Positions 43,047 through 53,026 of a DNA stretch of 64,000 nucleotides are shown here, piece after piece. The notes below the pieces were generated by a model. The model ran no database searches. It worked only from the letters and a program-made list of their open reading frames with translations, and was not told the DNA's origin. Positions within the stretch are counted from its first letter, which is position 1; the number at the start of each line of letters is the position of its first letter. Source of the stretch: Virgibacillus sp. SK37. Its GTDB lineage: Bacteria; Bacillota; Bacilli; Bacillales; Amphibacillaceae. The stretch lies in contig NZ_CP007161.1 of NCBI RefSeq assembly GCF_000725285.1, positions 3,386,213 through 3,450,212 of the forward strand, written 5' to 3'. A program made the position numbers and the translations under genes.

Positions 43047-44750
43047 ATGGCTCAATTTCATTTTCAAAATCCGGAAACAGTATTACTACACGGAGGGCAA
43101 TCAGCTGACCCGACCACAGGTTCACGCGCTGTGCCTATCTATCAAACTACTTCCTATGTATTTCGTGACACAGAGCATGCACAGAATTTATTTGGTTTAG
43201 CTGAACCAGGCAATATATATTCTCGTATTGGGAATCCAACTGTCGATACATTTGAACAGCGGGTTGCAGAACTAGAAGATGGTGTCGCAGCGGTGGCCAC
43301 TTCTTCCGGTATGGCAGCCATAACTTTCGCTATATTAAATATTGCCAGTGCTGGTGATGAAATTATTGCTGATAGTAATTTATATGGAGGAACATATAAC
43401 TTATTTGCTAACACACTGGCACGCTATGGTATTCAAGTGAATTTTGTTGACGGTACAGACCATAAAGCAATTGAAGCAGCGATAACAGATAAGACAAAAG
43501 CAATTTATGGAGAAATCATCACAAACCCTAGTTTAAATGTATTTGATGTAGAAAATATAGCAAATATTGCCCATAAGCATGAGATTCCTCTAATTATTGA
43601 TAATACATTCGCTCCATATATTACGAAGCCACTTAGCTGGGGAGCAGATATTGTGGTTCACTCTGCTACAAAATGGATCGGTGGACATGGAACAGCTATT
43701 GGGGGAGTTGTTGTAGATGGCGGCAAGTTCAATTGGGATAATGGAAAATTCCCTGGTTTCACAGAACCAGACGAAAGTTATAATGGCTTACGATTTATAG
43801 ATGTAGGGGCTCCTGCTTTTGCGATTAAGCTACGCGTACAGCTATTACGCGATATCGGAGCTTGTCTCAGCCCACAAAATGCATTTCTTTTACTGCAAGG
43901 ATTGGAAACATTGCACTTACGTATTGAAAGACATACTCAGAATGCAATAGAAGTAGCTAATTACTTGGAAAATCACCAAGCTGTAGAGTGGGTAAACTAT
44001 CCTGGCTTAGCCGACCACCCTTCTCACCAACTTGCCAAGAAATACTTTAGAAATGGGTATGGGTCTGTTATTACCTTTGGTATTAAGGGAGGACGTGAGG
44101 CTGGCAGGAAGCTAATTGATTCGATTGAATTATGGTCCCATGTAGCAAACGTAGGTGATGCTAAATCATTAATTATTCATCCTGCTTCAACCACACATCA
44201 ACAATTGGGAGAAGAAGATTTAGTAAAGAGTGGTGTCTCTGAAGAATTAATCCGCCTATCAATAGGGCTTGAATCATCGAATGATATTCTTTTTACACTT
44301 GATCAAGCCATTGCAAAAGCTACAGATGAACCTGTAACAATTACATTTAAAGAAGGTGATGCTGTGAAGTGGCTTGTTTCCTCTCCTTTTGACCGAAGTA
44401 ATGGAGGAATACGTAAAAAAGTTATTACAGTGGCAGGTGCAGAAAAACAAGAAACGAAGGAAAAAGTGGCTAAACTGCAATCACTTGGATTTGAAGTCAG
44501 CTCGTTATCCACGAATGAGGGAAAAATAGACGCAGTTTGGATCCCAGGCAAAGAGAACACTAAAACTAGTATAGAAGAGTTAATAAATAAACAGGTAGCT
44601 ATTCTTTTTGTGGAACAACCTTCTCTACATGAAAACCTAGTTGAGAATGCTGCAGCTGCCGGGATTACCGTAATTGCGGAAACGGACCCTTATAATGAAG
44701 CTATCCGTACTAGGAGTGGAGGGTCCTTGAATATTCCGGTAGAAGTTTAA
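43047..44750 (+). CDS. metY: O-acetylhomoserine sulfhydrylase MetY with C-terminal extension
   Basis: This is a 567-residue protein. Residues 1-430 form a complete O-acetylhomoserine/O-acetylserine sulfhydrylase with PLP Lys K209 in VVHSATKWIGGHGTA. It makes homocysteine from O-acetylhomoserine and sulfide. Residues about 431-567 are extra: usual family members end near 430. The extension has alternating strands and helices (ITVAGAEKQ, DAVWIPGK, VAILFVEQPS, AAAGITVIAETD) reminiscent of a CoA-binding Rossmann domain, which is inference. AGGAGG precedes the ATG. It is controlled by the SAM riboswitch. Confidence 0.9.
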   Translation: MAQFHFQNPETVLLHGGQSADPTTGSRAVPIYQTTSYVFRDTEHAQNLFGLAEPGNIYSRIGNPTVDTFEQRVAELEDGVAAVATSSGMAAITFAILNIASAGDEIIADSNLYGGTYNLFANTLARYGIQVNFVDGTDHKAIEAAITDKTKAIYGEIITNPSLNVFDVENIANIAHKHEIPLIIDNTFAPYITKPLSWGADIVVHSATKWIGGHGTAIGGVVVDGGKFNWDNGKFPGFTEPDESYNGLRFIDVGAPAFAIKLRVQLLRDIGACLSPQNAFLLLQGLETLHLRIERHTQNAIEVANYLENHQAVEWVNYPGLADHPSHQLAKKYFRNGYGSVITFGIKGGREAGRKLIDSIELWSHVANVGDAKSLIIHPASTTHQQLGEEDLVKSGVSEELIRLSIGLESSNDILFTLDQAIAKATDEPVTITFKEGDAVKWLVSSPFDRSNGGIRKKVITVAGAEKQETKEKVAKLQSLGFEVSSLSTNEGKIDAVWIPGKENTKTSIEELINKQVAILFVEQPSLHENLVENAAAAGITVIAETDPYNEAIRTRSGGSLNIPVEV

Positions 44751-44834
44751 GCTAACACGCGCTGCTAATAAACTTATAGATTAGATGTTTATAAATCAGC
44801 AAATGGGGAAAAATTGTATTAACCCTTCCCTGTT

Positions 44835-44866
44835 AAAGATCGCCTTTTATATGAAGGCGATTTTTT
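44835..44866 (+). terminator. metY terminator
   Basis: AAAGATCGCCTT and AAGGCGATTTTTT form a stem and T run, 85 bases after the metY stop. Confidence 0.9.
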
Positions 44867-44980
44867 CTTTTATAATGTATAATAATATACATACATATAC
44901 AGTTATAAAGTAACGAATGGATATAATACAAGCTATTTCAGTCATATAAATATAGTACAACAACATTAGGTGTGGTAGGA

Positions 44981-45871
44981 ATGAATAAGAAAATTATTGC
45001 TTTAATAACAGGCGTGGTCATGCTAATAGGAATTGCAGTTATTATAATAAACATGAATCAACCTGAGCCCGATTTTAAAAATGTACGGATTACAGATGAA
45101 GATGAGGAAACAATTACTCAGCAACCTACAAATGACGAAGAAGAAAATATGCAGGAGGAAGACTCCGAAAATTCAGCTCCATTAAAAGAAATAGTAGTAA
45201 AGGCTGTTAAACAAACTGTTGACTTCTTCTCTACGAAAGAAACCCAAATCTTAGCAATTGGAGATTCTTTAACACAGGGTGTCGGAGATAGCACAGAGCA
45301 AGGTGGTTATGTTGGTATATTAGACCGTTCCATCAACCAGCAAGAAGAATTAGTTGATTTCGCTAATCTCGGTATTCGAGGCAACCGATCTGATCAGCTG
45401 TTGAAGCGCCTGGAGAAACCCGAAGTGGTAGACGCAATTAATGAAGCAGACATCATTTTAATTACTATTGGTGCAAATGATATTATGAAAGTTGTAAAAG
45501 AAAACTTTACTCATCTAAAAATGGAGGACTTCACTGAGGAAAAGCAAAACTATGAACAGCGTTTAGAAAAAATCTTTAATAAGATGGAATCAATAAACCC
45601 TGATTCACATATATACTTATTAGGTTTTTATAACCCTTTCAAACAATATTTTGAAGATATTAAAGAACTTAGTTTAATCATTGAAGAGTGGAACGAATCT
45701 GGACGAAAAATTGCTGGAGATCATGAGAATATTACTTATATACCTACAGCTGATTTATTTGATGAGGATGATACTAATTTATTCTCAGAGGATAATTTCC
45801 ATCCGAATGAACTTGGCTATAAACGAATTGCCCGACGAGTATTAAATTATTTAACCCATGAAGAAGGATGA
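44981..45871 (+). CDS. ypmR: SGNH/GDSL hydrolase family lipoprotein-like protein YpmR
   Basis: This 296-residue protein has an N-terminal membrane anchor (about residues 5-23, no lipobox Cys), a linker rich in Glu/Asp, then an SGNH hydrolase domain. The blocks are IGDSLTQGVGD, LGIRGNRSDQL, TIGANDIM and DNFHPN, supplying Ser, Gly, Asn and Asp-His. It probably acts outside the membrane on lipids or acyl esters. The frame begins three codons earlier; the ATG at 44981 has AGGTGTGG upstream. The stop overlaps the potential start of ypmS, so the pair is coupled. Confidence 0.88.
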   Translation: MNKKIIALITGVVMLIGIAVIIINMNQPEPDFKNVRITDEDEETITQQPTNDEEENMQEEDSENSAPLKEIVVKAVKQTVDFFSTKETQILAIGDSLTQGVGDSTEQGGYVGILDRSINQQEELVDFANLGIRGNRSDQLLKRLEKPEVVDAINEADIILITIGANDIMKVVKENFTHLKMEDFTEEKQNYEQRLEKIFNKMESINPDSHIYLLGFYNPFKQYFEDIKELSLIIEEWNESGRKIAGDHENITYIPTADLFDEDDTNLFSEDNFHPNELGYKRIARRVLNYLTHEEG

Positions 45872-45876
45872 CTGCT

Positions 45877-46506
45877 ATGACCACGAGAACAAATCAATCA
45901 AAAAGAAAAAGCAAGTGGAAAAAACTGTTTTTCACTCTGCTAATCGTAAATATACTTTTAGTTCTTGTTTTTGTATCATTAATTTTTTGGCCAGTTTCTA
46001 AAAAAGAATATGCCGTTAAAGAAGAAACACCTGCGGAGGACAGCTCCGTATTCGTTGTCCGAACAACCAAGAATAATTTAAATGAACTTGTAAACGCGTA
46101 TATTGGAGAATTAAATGACAGTAAACATCAATATAAAATTGAATTGGAAGAAGACGTTCATTTAATTGGCGAATTACCGGTATTTTCTTCAACTGTTCCT
46201 TTATCCGTGCATTTGGAACCGCTCGTGCAGGAGAACGGAGACATAATTCTTAAATTAAAATCGATTTCTGTTGGCCTGCTTCAGTTACCAAACAAAAAAA
46301 TAATGGAGTATATGGGTAAATACTTACCAATGCCTGAATGGGTAACCGTCAATCCAAAGGAAGAAGAAATATATGTAGCAGTAACTGATATGAAAATTAA
46401 AAGTAACTTCGAGGTCGCAGTAGAACAGATAGATTTGGATGCAAATAACCTTGCATTTAAAATCAAGGTGCCATATAAGACGCTGGGGATCGAGCAAGTG
46501 GATTAA
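45877..46506 (+). CDS. ypmS: YpmS family protein
   Basis: This 209-residue protein has a basic start (TNQSKRKSKWKKLFF), one membrane helix (about 18-38) and an extracytoplasmic beta-rich part. I recognise it as the YpmS family (DUF2140), always next to ypmR. An ATG at 45868 overlaps the ypmR stop, but GAAGAAGG is spaced for the ATG at 45877. The function is unknown; the pairing suggests work with the YpmR hydrolase at the envelope. Confidence 0.85.
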   Translation: MTTRTNQSKRKSKWKKLFFTLLIVNILLVLVFVSLIFWPVSKKEYAVKEETPAEDSSVFVVRTTKNNLNELVNAYIGELNDSKHQYKIELEEDVHLIGELPVFSSTVPLSVHLEPLVQENGDIILKLKSISVGLLQLPNKKIMEYMGKYLPMPEWVTVNPKEEEIYVAVTDMKIKSNFEVAVEQIDLDANNLAFKIKVPYKTLGIEQVD

Positions 46507-46584
46507 GTAGGTCTATATCTGGTGATAGCTCATACTATTTCGAAGATTAATGTATTATAACCAAACTGTACCAGTTGCTGAATG

Positions 46585-46644
46585 TCTAAGGTGGATAGTT
46601 TCACTCTGCTGCTGATTGTTCCACTCTAGTTCGCAGTTTCCTCC
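46585..46644 (-). repeat. solo left end of the dispersed element
   Basis: On the minus strand GGAGGAAACTGCGAACTAG (46644-46626) equals the left end of the intergenic elements. It is followed by GAGTGG and one diverged 40-base unit (AATCAGCAGCAGAGTGAAAC then TATCC). No right end is found, so this looks like a truncated copy. Confidence 0.7.
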
Positions 46645-46694
46645 AGCTAAGAATGAATATTATAAGTATTACCCTAAACATTTGAAATAGAATC

Positions 46695-46735
46695 AAAAAA
46701 GCGGTTCCCAGGTTATATCCCGGGGAACCGCCGTT
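46695..46735. terminator. bidirectional terminator ypmS / ectD
   Basis: AAAAAAGCGGTTCCC and GGGAACCGCCGTTT, between the convergent genes. Confidence 0.85.
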
Positions 46736-46786
46736 TATATCTGGATTACGTCAACACGGGAAAGTTATCCATCAAAACATGTACCT

Positions 46787-47683
46787 CTATCCGCTATACA
46801 TTGCTTGCTTCTCGCGGACAGCAATATATTCCGGTCGTGCATTGCCACCGGAAAATGGCTCCACCAATCTATTTTCTACACTATTATATACCATAAACAG
46901 ATTATTACGCGGATATGGTGTCATATTACTTGTAGAGCCATGCATCGTATTTGACTCAAACAAAGTAATGGAACCCGCTTTTCCTGTAGGTACGGAAATT
47001 CCTCCACCTTTTTCTGCAAGCCAACGAAGGCTTTCTTCATCAGGAACACCAACTTTTTGCTTCTTCAATGAATCTTTGTAATTGTCCTCTGGCGTTTCGC
47101 CTACACAGCTAACATAGTAGTTCTGGGACCCTGGTATAAGCATTAAAGGCCCGTTAAAAGTATAGTTATCTGATAATGCAATCGATACACTTACTGCACG
47201 CATACGAGGCATCCCGTCCTCAACATGCCATGTTTCAAAATCAGAATGCCAGTCAAATTCCTTACCCTTAAAACCTGGTTTATAGTTAATTCGAGATTGA
47301 TGTATATATACATCACTTCCCAAAAGATGATTTACGATATCCAAGATTCGCTGATCATTGGCCACTTTTTTAAAATAAGCATCATCTTTGTGTACGTGAA
47401 AAATAGAGCGAATGTCATCACTCTCCGGCTCACGGATAACCTTTTTGGAATCTACGTCCATTTTTGAGTCCTGCAATTCAAAAATGGCTTTCTGCATATC
47501 AGAAACTTCCTCTTCAGAGAAGAAATTCTTTATTTGCAAAAACCCATTTTTTTCATAGGAATCAAGCTGTTCTGTTGAAATAGGAGCTTGATTATCTTTG
47601 GATCGATCTGTATGAATTACCGGATCCTTCCTTTCCAAAATCTCCGGTTGGCTATTTTTTCTTGAAGGATATAGATCTTCCAT
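46787..47683 (-). CDS. ectD: ectoine hydroxylase EctD
   Basis: This 298-residue Fe(II)/2-oxoglutarate dioxygenase of the PhyH superfamily turns ectoine into 5-hydroxyectoine. The iron triad is H146 and D148 in [11 protein letters not shown] and H248 in NTMHGSTSN, at the same residue numbers as in the structurally known Salibacillus (Virgibacillus) salexigens enzyme. The EctD signature [20 protein letters not shown] is intact. The gene stands alone; no ectABC is in the window, so ectoine must be made or imported through genes elsewhere. It is expected to be salt-induced, but I did not identify the promoter. Confidence 0.97.
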   Translation of the reverse strand: MEDLYPSRKNSQPEILERKDPVIHTDRSKDNQAPISTEQLDSYEKNGFLQIKNFFSEEEVSDMQKAIFELQDSKMDVDSKKVIREPESDDIRSIFHVHKDDAYFKKVANDQRILDIVNHLLGSDVYIHQSRINYKPGFKGKEFDWHSDFETWHVEDGMPRMRAVSVSIALSDNYTFNGPLMLIPGSQNYYVSCVGETPEDNYKDSLKKQKVGVPDEESLRWLAEKGGGISVPTGKAGSITLFESNTMHGSTSNMTPYPRNNLFMVYNSVENRLVEPFSGGNARPEYIAVREKQAMYSG

Positions 47684-47853
47684 TCAACACACTCCTTGTA
47701 GTATTTTCTTTCGTGTTGACGTATCTCAGAACTCAGGAAACTTCCCTACAGACAAAGCTTCCCTCTCATCACCACTATTAAACAATAAAATATCGATAGT
47801 TTCAAATTTTTATATAATTAGGGAATTTATTATCTGCTAACTTAAATTTACAT

Positions 47854-48846
47854 TTAATCAATGTCTGTCATATATAGTGCTGCCATCTGTTGAATACGTT
47901 CCCTCATTTCCTGCACTACATATTCCGGCTCTATTACCTTAGCCTTATGGCCCCAGGTAAGAATCCAGTTTATTAGACCGTCCGATAACTTTGCCTTCGT
48001 TGTTAATAAAAAGTGTGTTTCATCCAATTGTTTTATGTTTGCGTCATGTCCAAATCTGTCCAGCACAACATTTACTAAATGAAGATGAAACCTTATTTTA
48101 ATGCGTATTTCTTCTCCTGCGAACATATGAAAGCTTTGGTTTACATATTCATTTAAATCAAAATCCTTTTTGATAAACCTCTCATTTGTTAAGTGAATAT
48201 TACGCATCCGGTCCAGGCGATAATGGCGCACTTCATCTGTTTTTATAAATCGTCCAATTAGATAATAGTAATCGTTCTGCCAAATAAGAGCATATGGCTC
48301 CACGTAATATAAATCTCCATTACGATTATATTCAAATTTCTTATCTACATTAAACTTTCCATATTGATATGTAAGTATCTTTTTTTCTGCTATTGCTCGG
48401 TGTACAAAGTCAATATTCAATTTCACCAATTCATAATCAATATTGGCAGATTGACTAAATAAGACTGGTTCTGGCAAAGTTTTGGCAATTTGTTTACTTG
48501 TTAATTGCTTTAACTTTTCAATTAACAGCTTCTTCTCTTTTGTTGTTATAAATTTAGCGGAGAGAATAGCATCAACCATAAGCCTTAGCTGATATGTTTC
48601 AAACAATCTGGTTTGATGGCTGTAATAGTTTTTACCGAATTTACCCTTATTCGTTACAACTTCAAAATCCATATCATCGAGCGTTTCCAGATCCTTTTTT
48701 ATCGTACGGTGATCCAGTTGTCTCTCAGGCATTAACTCTCTGAGCTTATCAACTAATTCGCTAATCCCCATTTCGTTCTGATCATCTGTTTGCTGAAATA
48801 ATATTTCTCTTATTTTCAATAGACGATAGTTACTGCTACGTTCCAT
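47854..48846 (-). CDS. WYL-domain transcriptional regulator
   Basis: This 330-residue regulator has an N-terminal winged helix-turn-helix (RLLKIREILFQQTDDQNEMG, then HRTIKKDLETLDDM as recognition helix) and a WYL domain from about residue 145 (KKILTYQYGKFNV, YVEPYALIWQNDYYYLIGRF, VRHYRLDRM). A WCX-like C-terminal part follows. WYL domains sense nucleotides or DNA ends. The start has GGGAGG. It is 56 bases downstream of the papain-like gene on the same strand and may be cotranscribed with it. Confidence 0.88.
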   Translation of the reverse strand: MERSSNYRLLKIREILFQQTDDQNEMGISELVDKLRELMPERQLDHRTIKKDLETLDDMDFEVVTNKGKFGKNYYSHQTRLFETYQLRLMVDAILSAKFITTKEKKLLIEKLKQLTSKQIAKTLPEPVLFSQSANIDYELVKLNIDFVHRAIAEKKILTYQYGKFNVDKKFEYNRNGDLYYVEPYALIWQNDYYYLIGRFIKTDEVRHYRLDRMRNIHLTNERFIKKDFDLNEYVNQSFHMFAGEEIRIKIRFHLHLVNVVLDRFGHDANIKQLDETHFLLTTKAKLSDGLINWILTWGHKAKVIEPEYVVQEMRERIQQMAALYMTDID

Positions 48847-48902
48847 ATTTCTTTACCTCCCTTAAAACCGAGAAAAGAACCATACAATGAAATTATGGTC
48901 CT

Positions 48903-49529
48903 TTATCTTATGACAAACTTTTTAACTTTTTTAGATATGTTAATAATAAATGATTGCTTCGTTGAAGGTAAACTACCTGGTATTAATTTCCTTTCAGTTT
49001 TAAAAGCATGTGTGTAATTTTCCAACTTGCCTTGGTATATTAACTTCAGACCATCCAACTTACGAATGTCTCCTGGAGTTACAAAGCATGTCGGTTTATC
49101 AAAAACAAATTTTTCTGCATCCCCGCATACTGTTGCCACAAATTGAGAACAAAACAGAGCATATTTGCGATCAATTTCAACTTGAAACAGTACTGCCAAT
49201 AATCCTATAAAATTATATTTATAATCTGCCTTTTTTGCTTCGATTTCTTTTATACGCAACATAACCGTTTCATATTCTTGTTCTGATACCGTATAGCTAT
49301 AGATAGCGCAGTAGGATTTTTTCAGGAATTCAGATCGAATGTCTTCTTGAACAAAACCACCAATAAAGGGATTCCTCGGTTGCTTTCGACCAAAGCTGTA
49401 AACTTCTTTCAATTCTGAATCAAAACAAATGGAGACATGATTCAGTGATTGCTTTGTATAATAGTTAATTGCTTTCGCTAAATATGTTCCCGTATCTGTA
49501 AAGAGAAAATAAATCGTTCGTTCACTCAC
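48903..49529 (-). CDS. YycO/YiiX-like permuted papain-fold protein
   Basis: This 208-residue protein resembles the circularly permuted NlpC/P60 superfamily (YiiX/YycO type). The putative His is in QSLNHVSICFDSEL (about 28-41) and the Cys in KYALFCSQFVATVCG (about 120-134). In this superfamily the His precedes the Cys, as here. No signal peptide is present, so a cytosolic amidase, thioesterase or lipid-processing role is possible. The start is GTG with GGGAGGG upstream. It diverges from the ABC-F gene and precedes the WYL regulator. Confidence 0.7.
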   Translation of the reverse strand: MSERTIYFLFTDTGTYLAKAINYYTKQSLNHVSICFDSELKEVYSFGRKQPRNPFIGGFVQEDIRSEFLKKSYCAIYSYTVSEQEYETVMLRIKEIEAKKADYKYNFIGLLAVLFQVEIDRKYALFCSQFVATVCGDAEKFVFDKPTCFVTPGDIRKLDGLKLIYQGKLENYTHAFKTERKLIPGSLPSTKQSFIINISKKVKKFVIR

Positions 49530-49595
49530 CTAAAGTCCCTCCCCCCTGCACCGCCTCTAGGTTGTATAACTGTACAATCCTTTTTATCTACTATT

Positions 49596-49631
49596 ACAAA
49601 AAATTAACAAATATACAAGTTAATTTTTTGT
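49596..49631. promoter_or_regulatory. 13-base perfect inverted repeat in a divergent promoter region
   Basis: ACAAAAAATTAAC and GTTAATTTTTTGT are separated by 10 bases, 67 bases upstream of the YycO-like start and 111 bases upstream of ykpA. It is AT-rich. It could be an operator for either gene. Confidence 0.45.
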
Positions 49632-49696
49632 ATATTTCATCATTATTTACAAATTTAAAGCCTGTTAACATTGACTAAACTGCATAAATACCGTAA

Positions 49697-51364
<1,668 letters not shown>

Positions 51365-51372
51365 TTTAAAAT

Positions 51373-51402
51373 AGCGCTCCTCTTAGTGAGGAGCGTTTTT
51401 TT
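51373..51402 (+). terminator. ykpA terminator
   Basis: CGCTCCTC and GAGGAGCG around a five-base loop, followed by seven T. Confidence 0.92.
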
Positions 51403-51465
51403 GATGGGGCTATGGAAATGTTGGGCAGTTCACGTTAATTCATTCAAGTCCATTTCTGGGGAGTA

Positions 51466-51931
51466 GGAAGAAACTGCGACGTAACTTTATTGATGAAAAG
51501 CTCAGTAAAATATTTGAGGGGAAGTGCCCCATTGATTTCCGTTTCAGGCGGACGCTTTCCGCCGGCATGGCCTCAGCCGCTTCCTCCGCTACGCTCCGTC
51601 CAGGGTCTTCGCCTCATGCTATTCCGGCAGGAGTCGCCGCCCTCCACTCCAATCAATTCGTAACTGCTTTAAACTATAAATAACTAGTTATTATCTAACA
51701 ACTTTACTAGTGAAGGAAAAACACGAAGACTCCTCGGAAAGAAAAAACATCTTTCCTTCGTGCGATGCACAATTCGCTGAAGCCTTCCTTGTCCTGTGGG
51801 AAAAGCAACAGCTGAAGATCCCACAGGAAGTGGTTTTCTTCCGAGGAAGCTGAAGCGTTGCCCATGCAAAGCGAAGTGTATTTTCCGAAGCGGCCGCTTA
51901 AACTACTACCAAGTTACGTCGTAGTTTATCT
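51466..51931. repeat. MITE-like element with module B inverted
   Basis: The left end GGAAGAAACTGCGACGTAAC and the right end AAGTTACGTCGTAGTTTATCT form inverted ends of about 16 bases with one mismatch. Module B (51530-51657) is present in the opposite orientation to the copies at 8032 and 21021 while the element ends keep their order. A diverged A-like part (51711-51870) follows. The right flank tgtattttccgaagcggccgct matches the copy at 8318. With the two terminators this fills the gene-free stretch 51365-52007. Confidence 0.85.
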
Positions 51932-51974
51932 ATATTGTGAATTATTGTTAATTCTCAAGATATTTCTTGGTATC

Positions 51975-52004
51975 TAAAAAAGCGCCCTTTTACAGGACGC
52001 TTTT
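51975..52004. terminator. terminator of the kbl-tdh operon
   Basis: AAAAAAGCGCCCT and AGGACGCTTTTT around a short loop, directly behind the tdh stop codon. Confidence 0.88.
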
Positions 52005-52007
52005 TAC

Positions 52008-52946
52008 TTATTTCTCACGAATTTTTTCCAACATATCTTTTGTCATTTTATCAATGTCATATTCTGCTTTAAATCCCCACTCGCTTTTTGCCGCAGAGGA
52101 ATCAATACTATTTGGCCAGCTGTCAGCAATGTTTTGTCGAACAGGATCAACGTTATATGTCAGTTCAAACTCAGGGATGTGTTTCTTGATAGCTTTTTCA
52201 AAATCCTCTGGTGCTGCAGAAATTGCAGATATATTAAATGCATTGCGGTGCTTCAACTTCGCAGGATCAGCTTCCATTAAATCAACAATTGCATTCAAAG
52301 CATCTGGCATATACATCATATCCATATATGTACCTTTACCAATGTAAGAGCTGTATGCTTTATTTTTAATAGCTTCATAATAAATTTCTACAGCATAATC
52401 TGTCGTACCACCACCCGGAGGCGTTACATAAGAAATCAATCCAGGGAATCGTACACCCCGTGTATCCACGCCAAAACGATGATGATAATAGTCTGCCAAT
52501 AGCTCTCCAGCCACTTTATTAACACCATACATGGTATTTGGTCGTTGTAACGTATCCTGAGGGGTATTATCTTTTGGTGTTGAAGGTCCAAATGCACCAA
52601 TGGAGCTAGGAGTGAAGAACTGTAAATTAAGCTCATGTGCCACTTCTAACGCATTAACAAGACCACCCATGTTAATATCCCAAGCTATTTTAGGGACAAC
52701 TTCTGCCTTGGCTGAAAGTAGTGCAGCTAAGTGCATAATGGTATCAACCTTATGCTCTTTTGCTACCTCCATTAATCGGTCTCCATTCGTGACGTCTGCA
52801 ATCTCAAATGGTCCTGCATCACGGATGCCCTCAACTTCTCTTATATCTGCTCCAATTACATTATCTTTTCCATATGTTTTTCTCAGTTTTCCCACAAGCT
52901 CGGATCCAATTTGTCCTAGAGCCCCTGTAACTAAAATTTTTCTCAT
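52008..52946 (-). CDS. tdh: L-threonine 3-dehydrogenase, SDR type
   Basis: This 312-residue extended SDR has the NAD motif TGALGQIGSELV (about 6-17) and the active pair in YGVNK (YxxxK), within RPNTMYGVNKVAGELLADYY. The blocks MHLAALLSAKAE and RFPGLISYVTPPGGGTTDYA are typical of the UDP-galactose-epimerase-like threonine dehydrogenases, not of the zinc-dependent MDR form used by B. subtilis Tdh. It oxidises threonine to 2-amino-3-oxobutanoate, the substrate of Kbl. It follows kbl by 80 bases on the same strand. Confidence 0.92.
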   Translation of the reverse strand: MRKILVTGALGQIGSELVGKLRKTYGKDNVIGADIREVEGIRDAGPFEIADVTNGDRLMEVAKEHKVDTIMHLAALLSAKAEVVPKIAWDINMGGLVNALEVAHELNLQFFTPSSIGAFGPSTPKDNTPQDTLQRPNTMYGVNKVAGELLADYYHHRFGVDTRGVRFPGLISYVTPPGGGTTDYAVEIYYEAIKNKAYSSYIGKGTYMDMMYMPDALNAIVDLMEADPAKLKHRNAFNISAISAAPEDFEKAIKKHIPEFELTYNVDPVRQNIADSWPNSIDSSAAKSEWGFKAEYDIDKMTKDMLEKIREK

Positions 52947-53026
52947 TTCCTAAACCCTTTCTATGTTGAATAGAGAATTGTGTAAACAAATTTAAAAGCC
53001 GGAGGGGAATTCCCCCTCACAGCGGA

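Noticed and set aside
43047-44750. MetY extension as a frameshift fusion with a following gene
   Set aside because: The frame is continuous, no internal ribosome site or start is evident near residue 430 and the stop is followed by a proper terminator.
51684-51869. 61-residue open frame inside the repeat element
   Set aside because: Lies in the A-like module, with no ribosome site and a composition unlike the neighbouring proteins.
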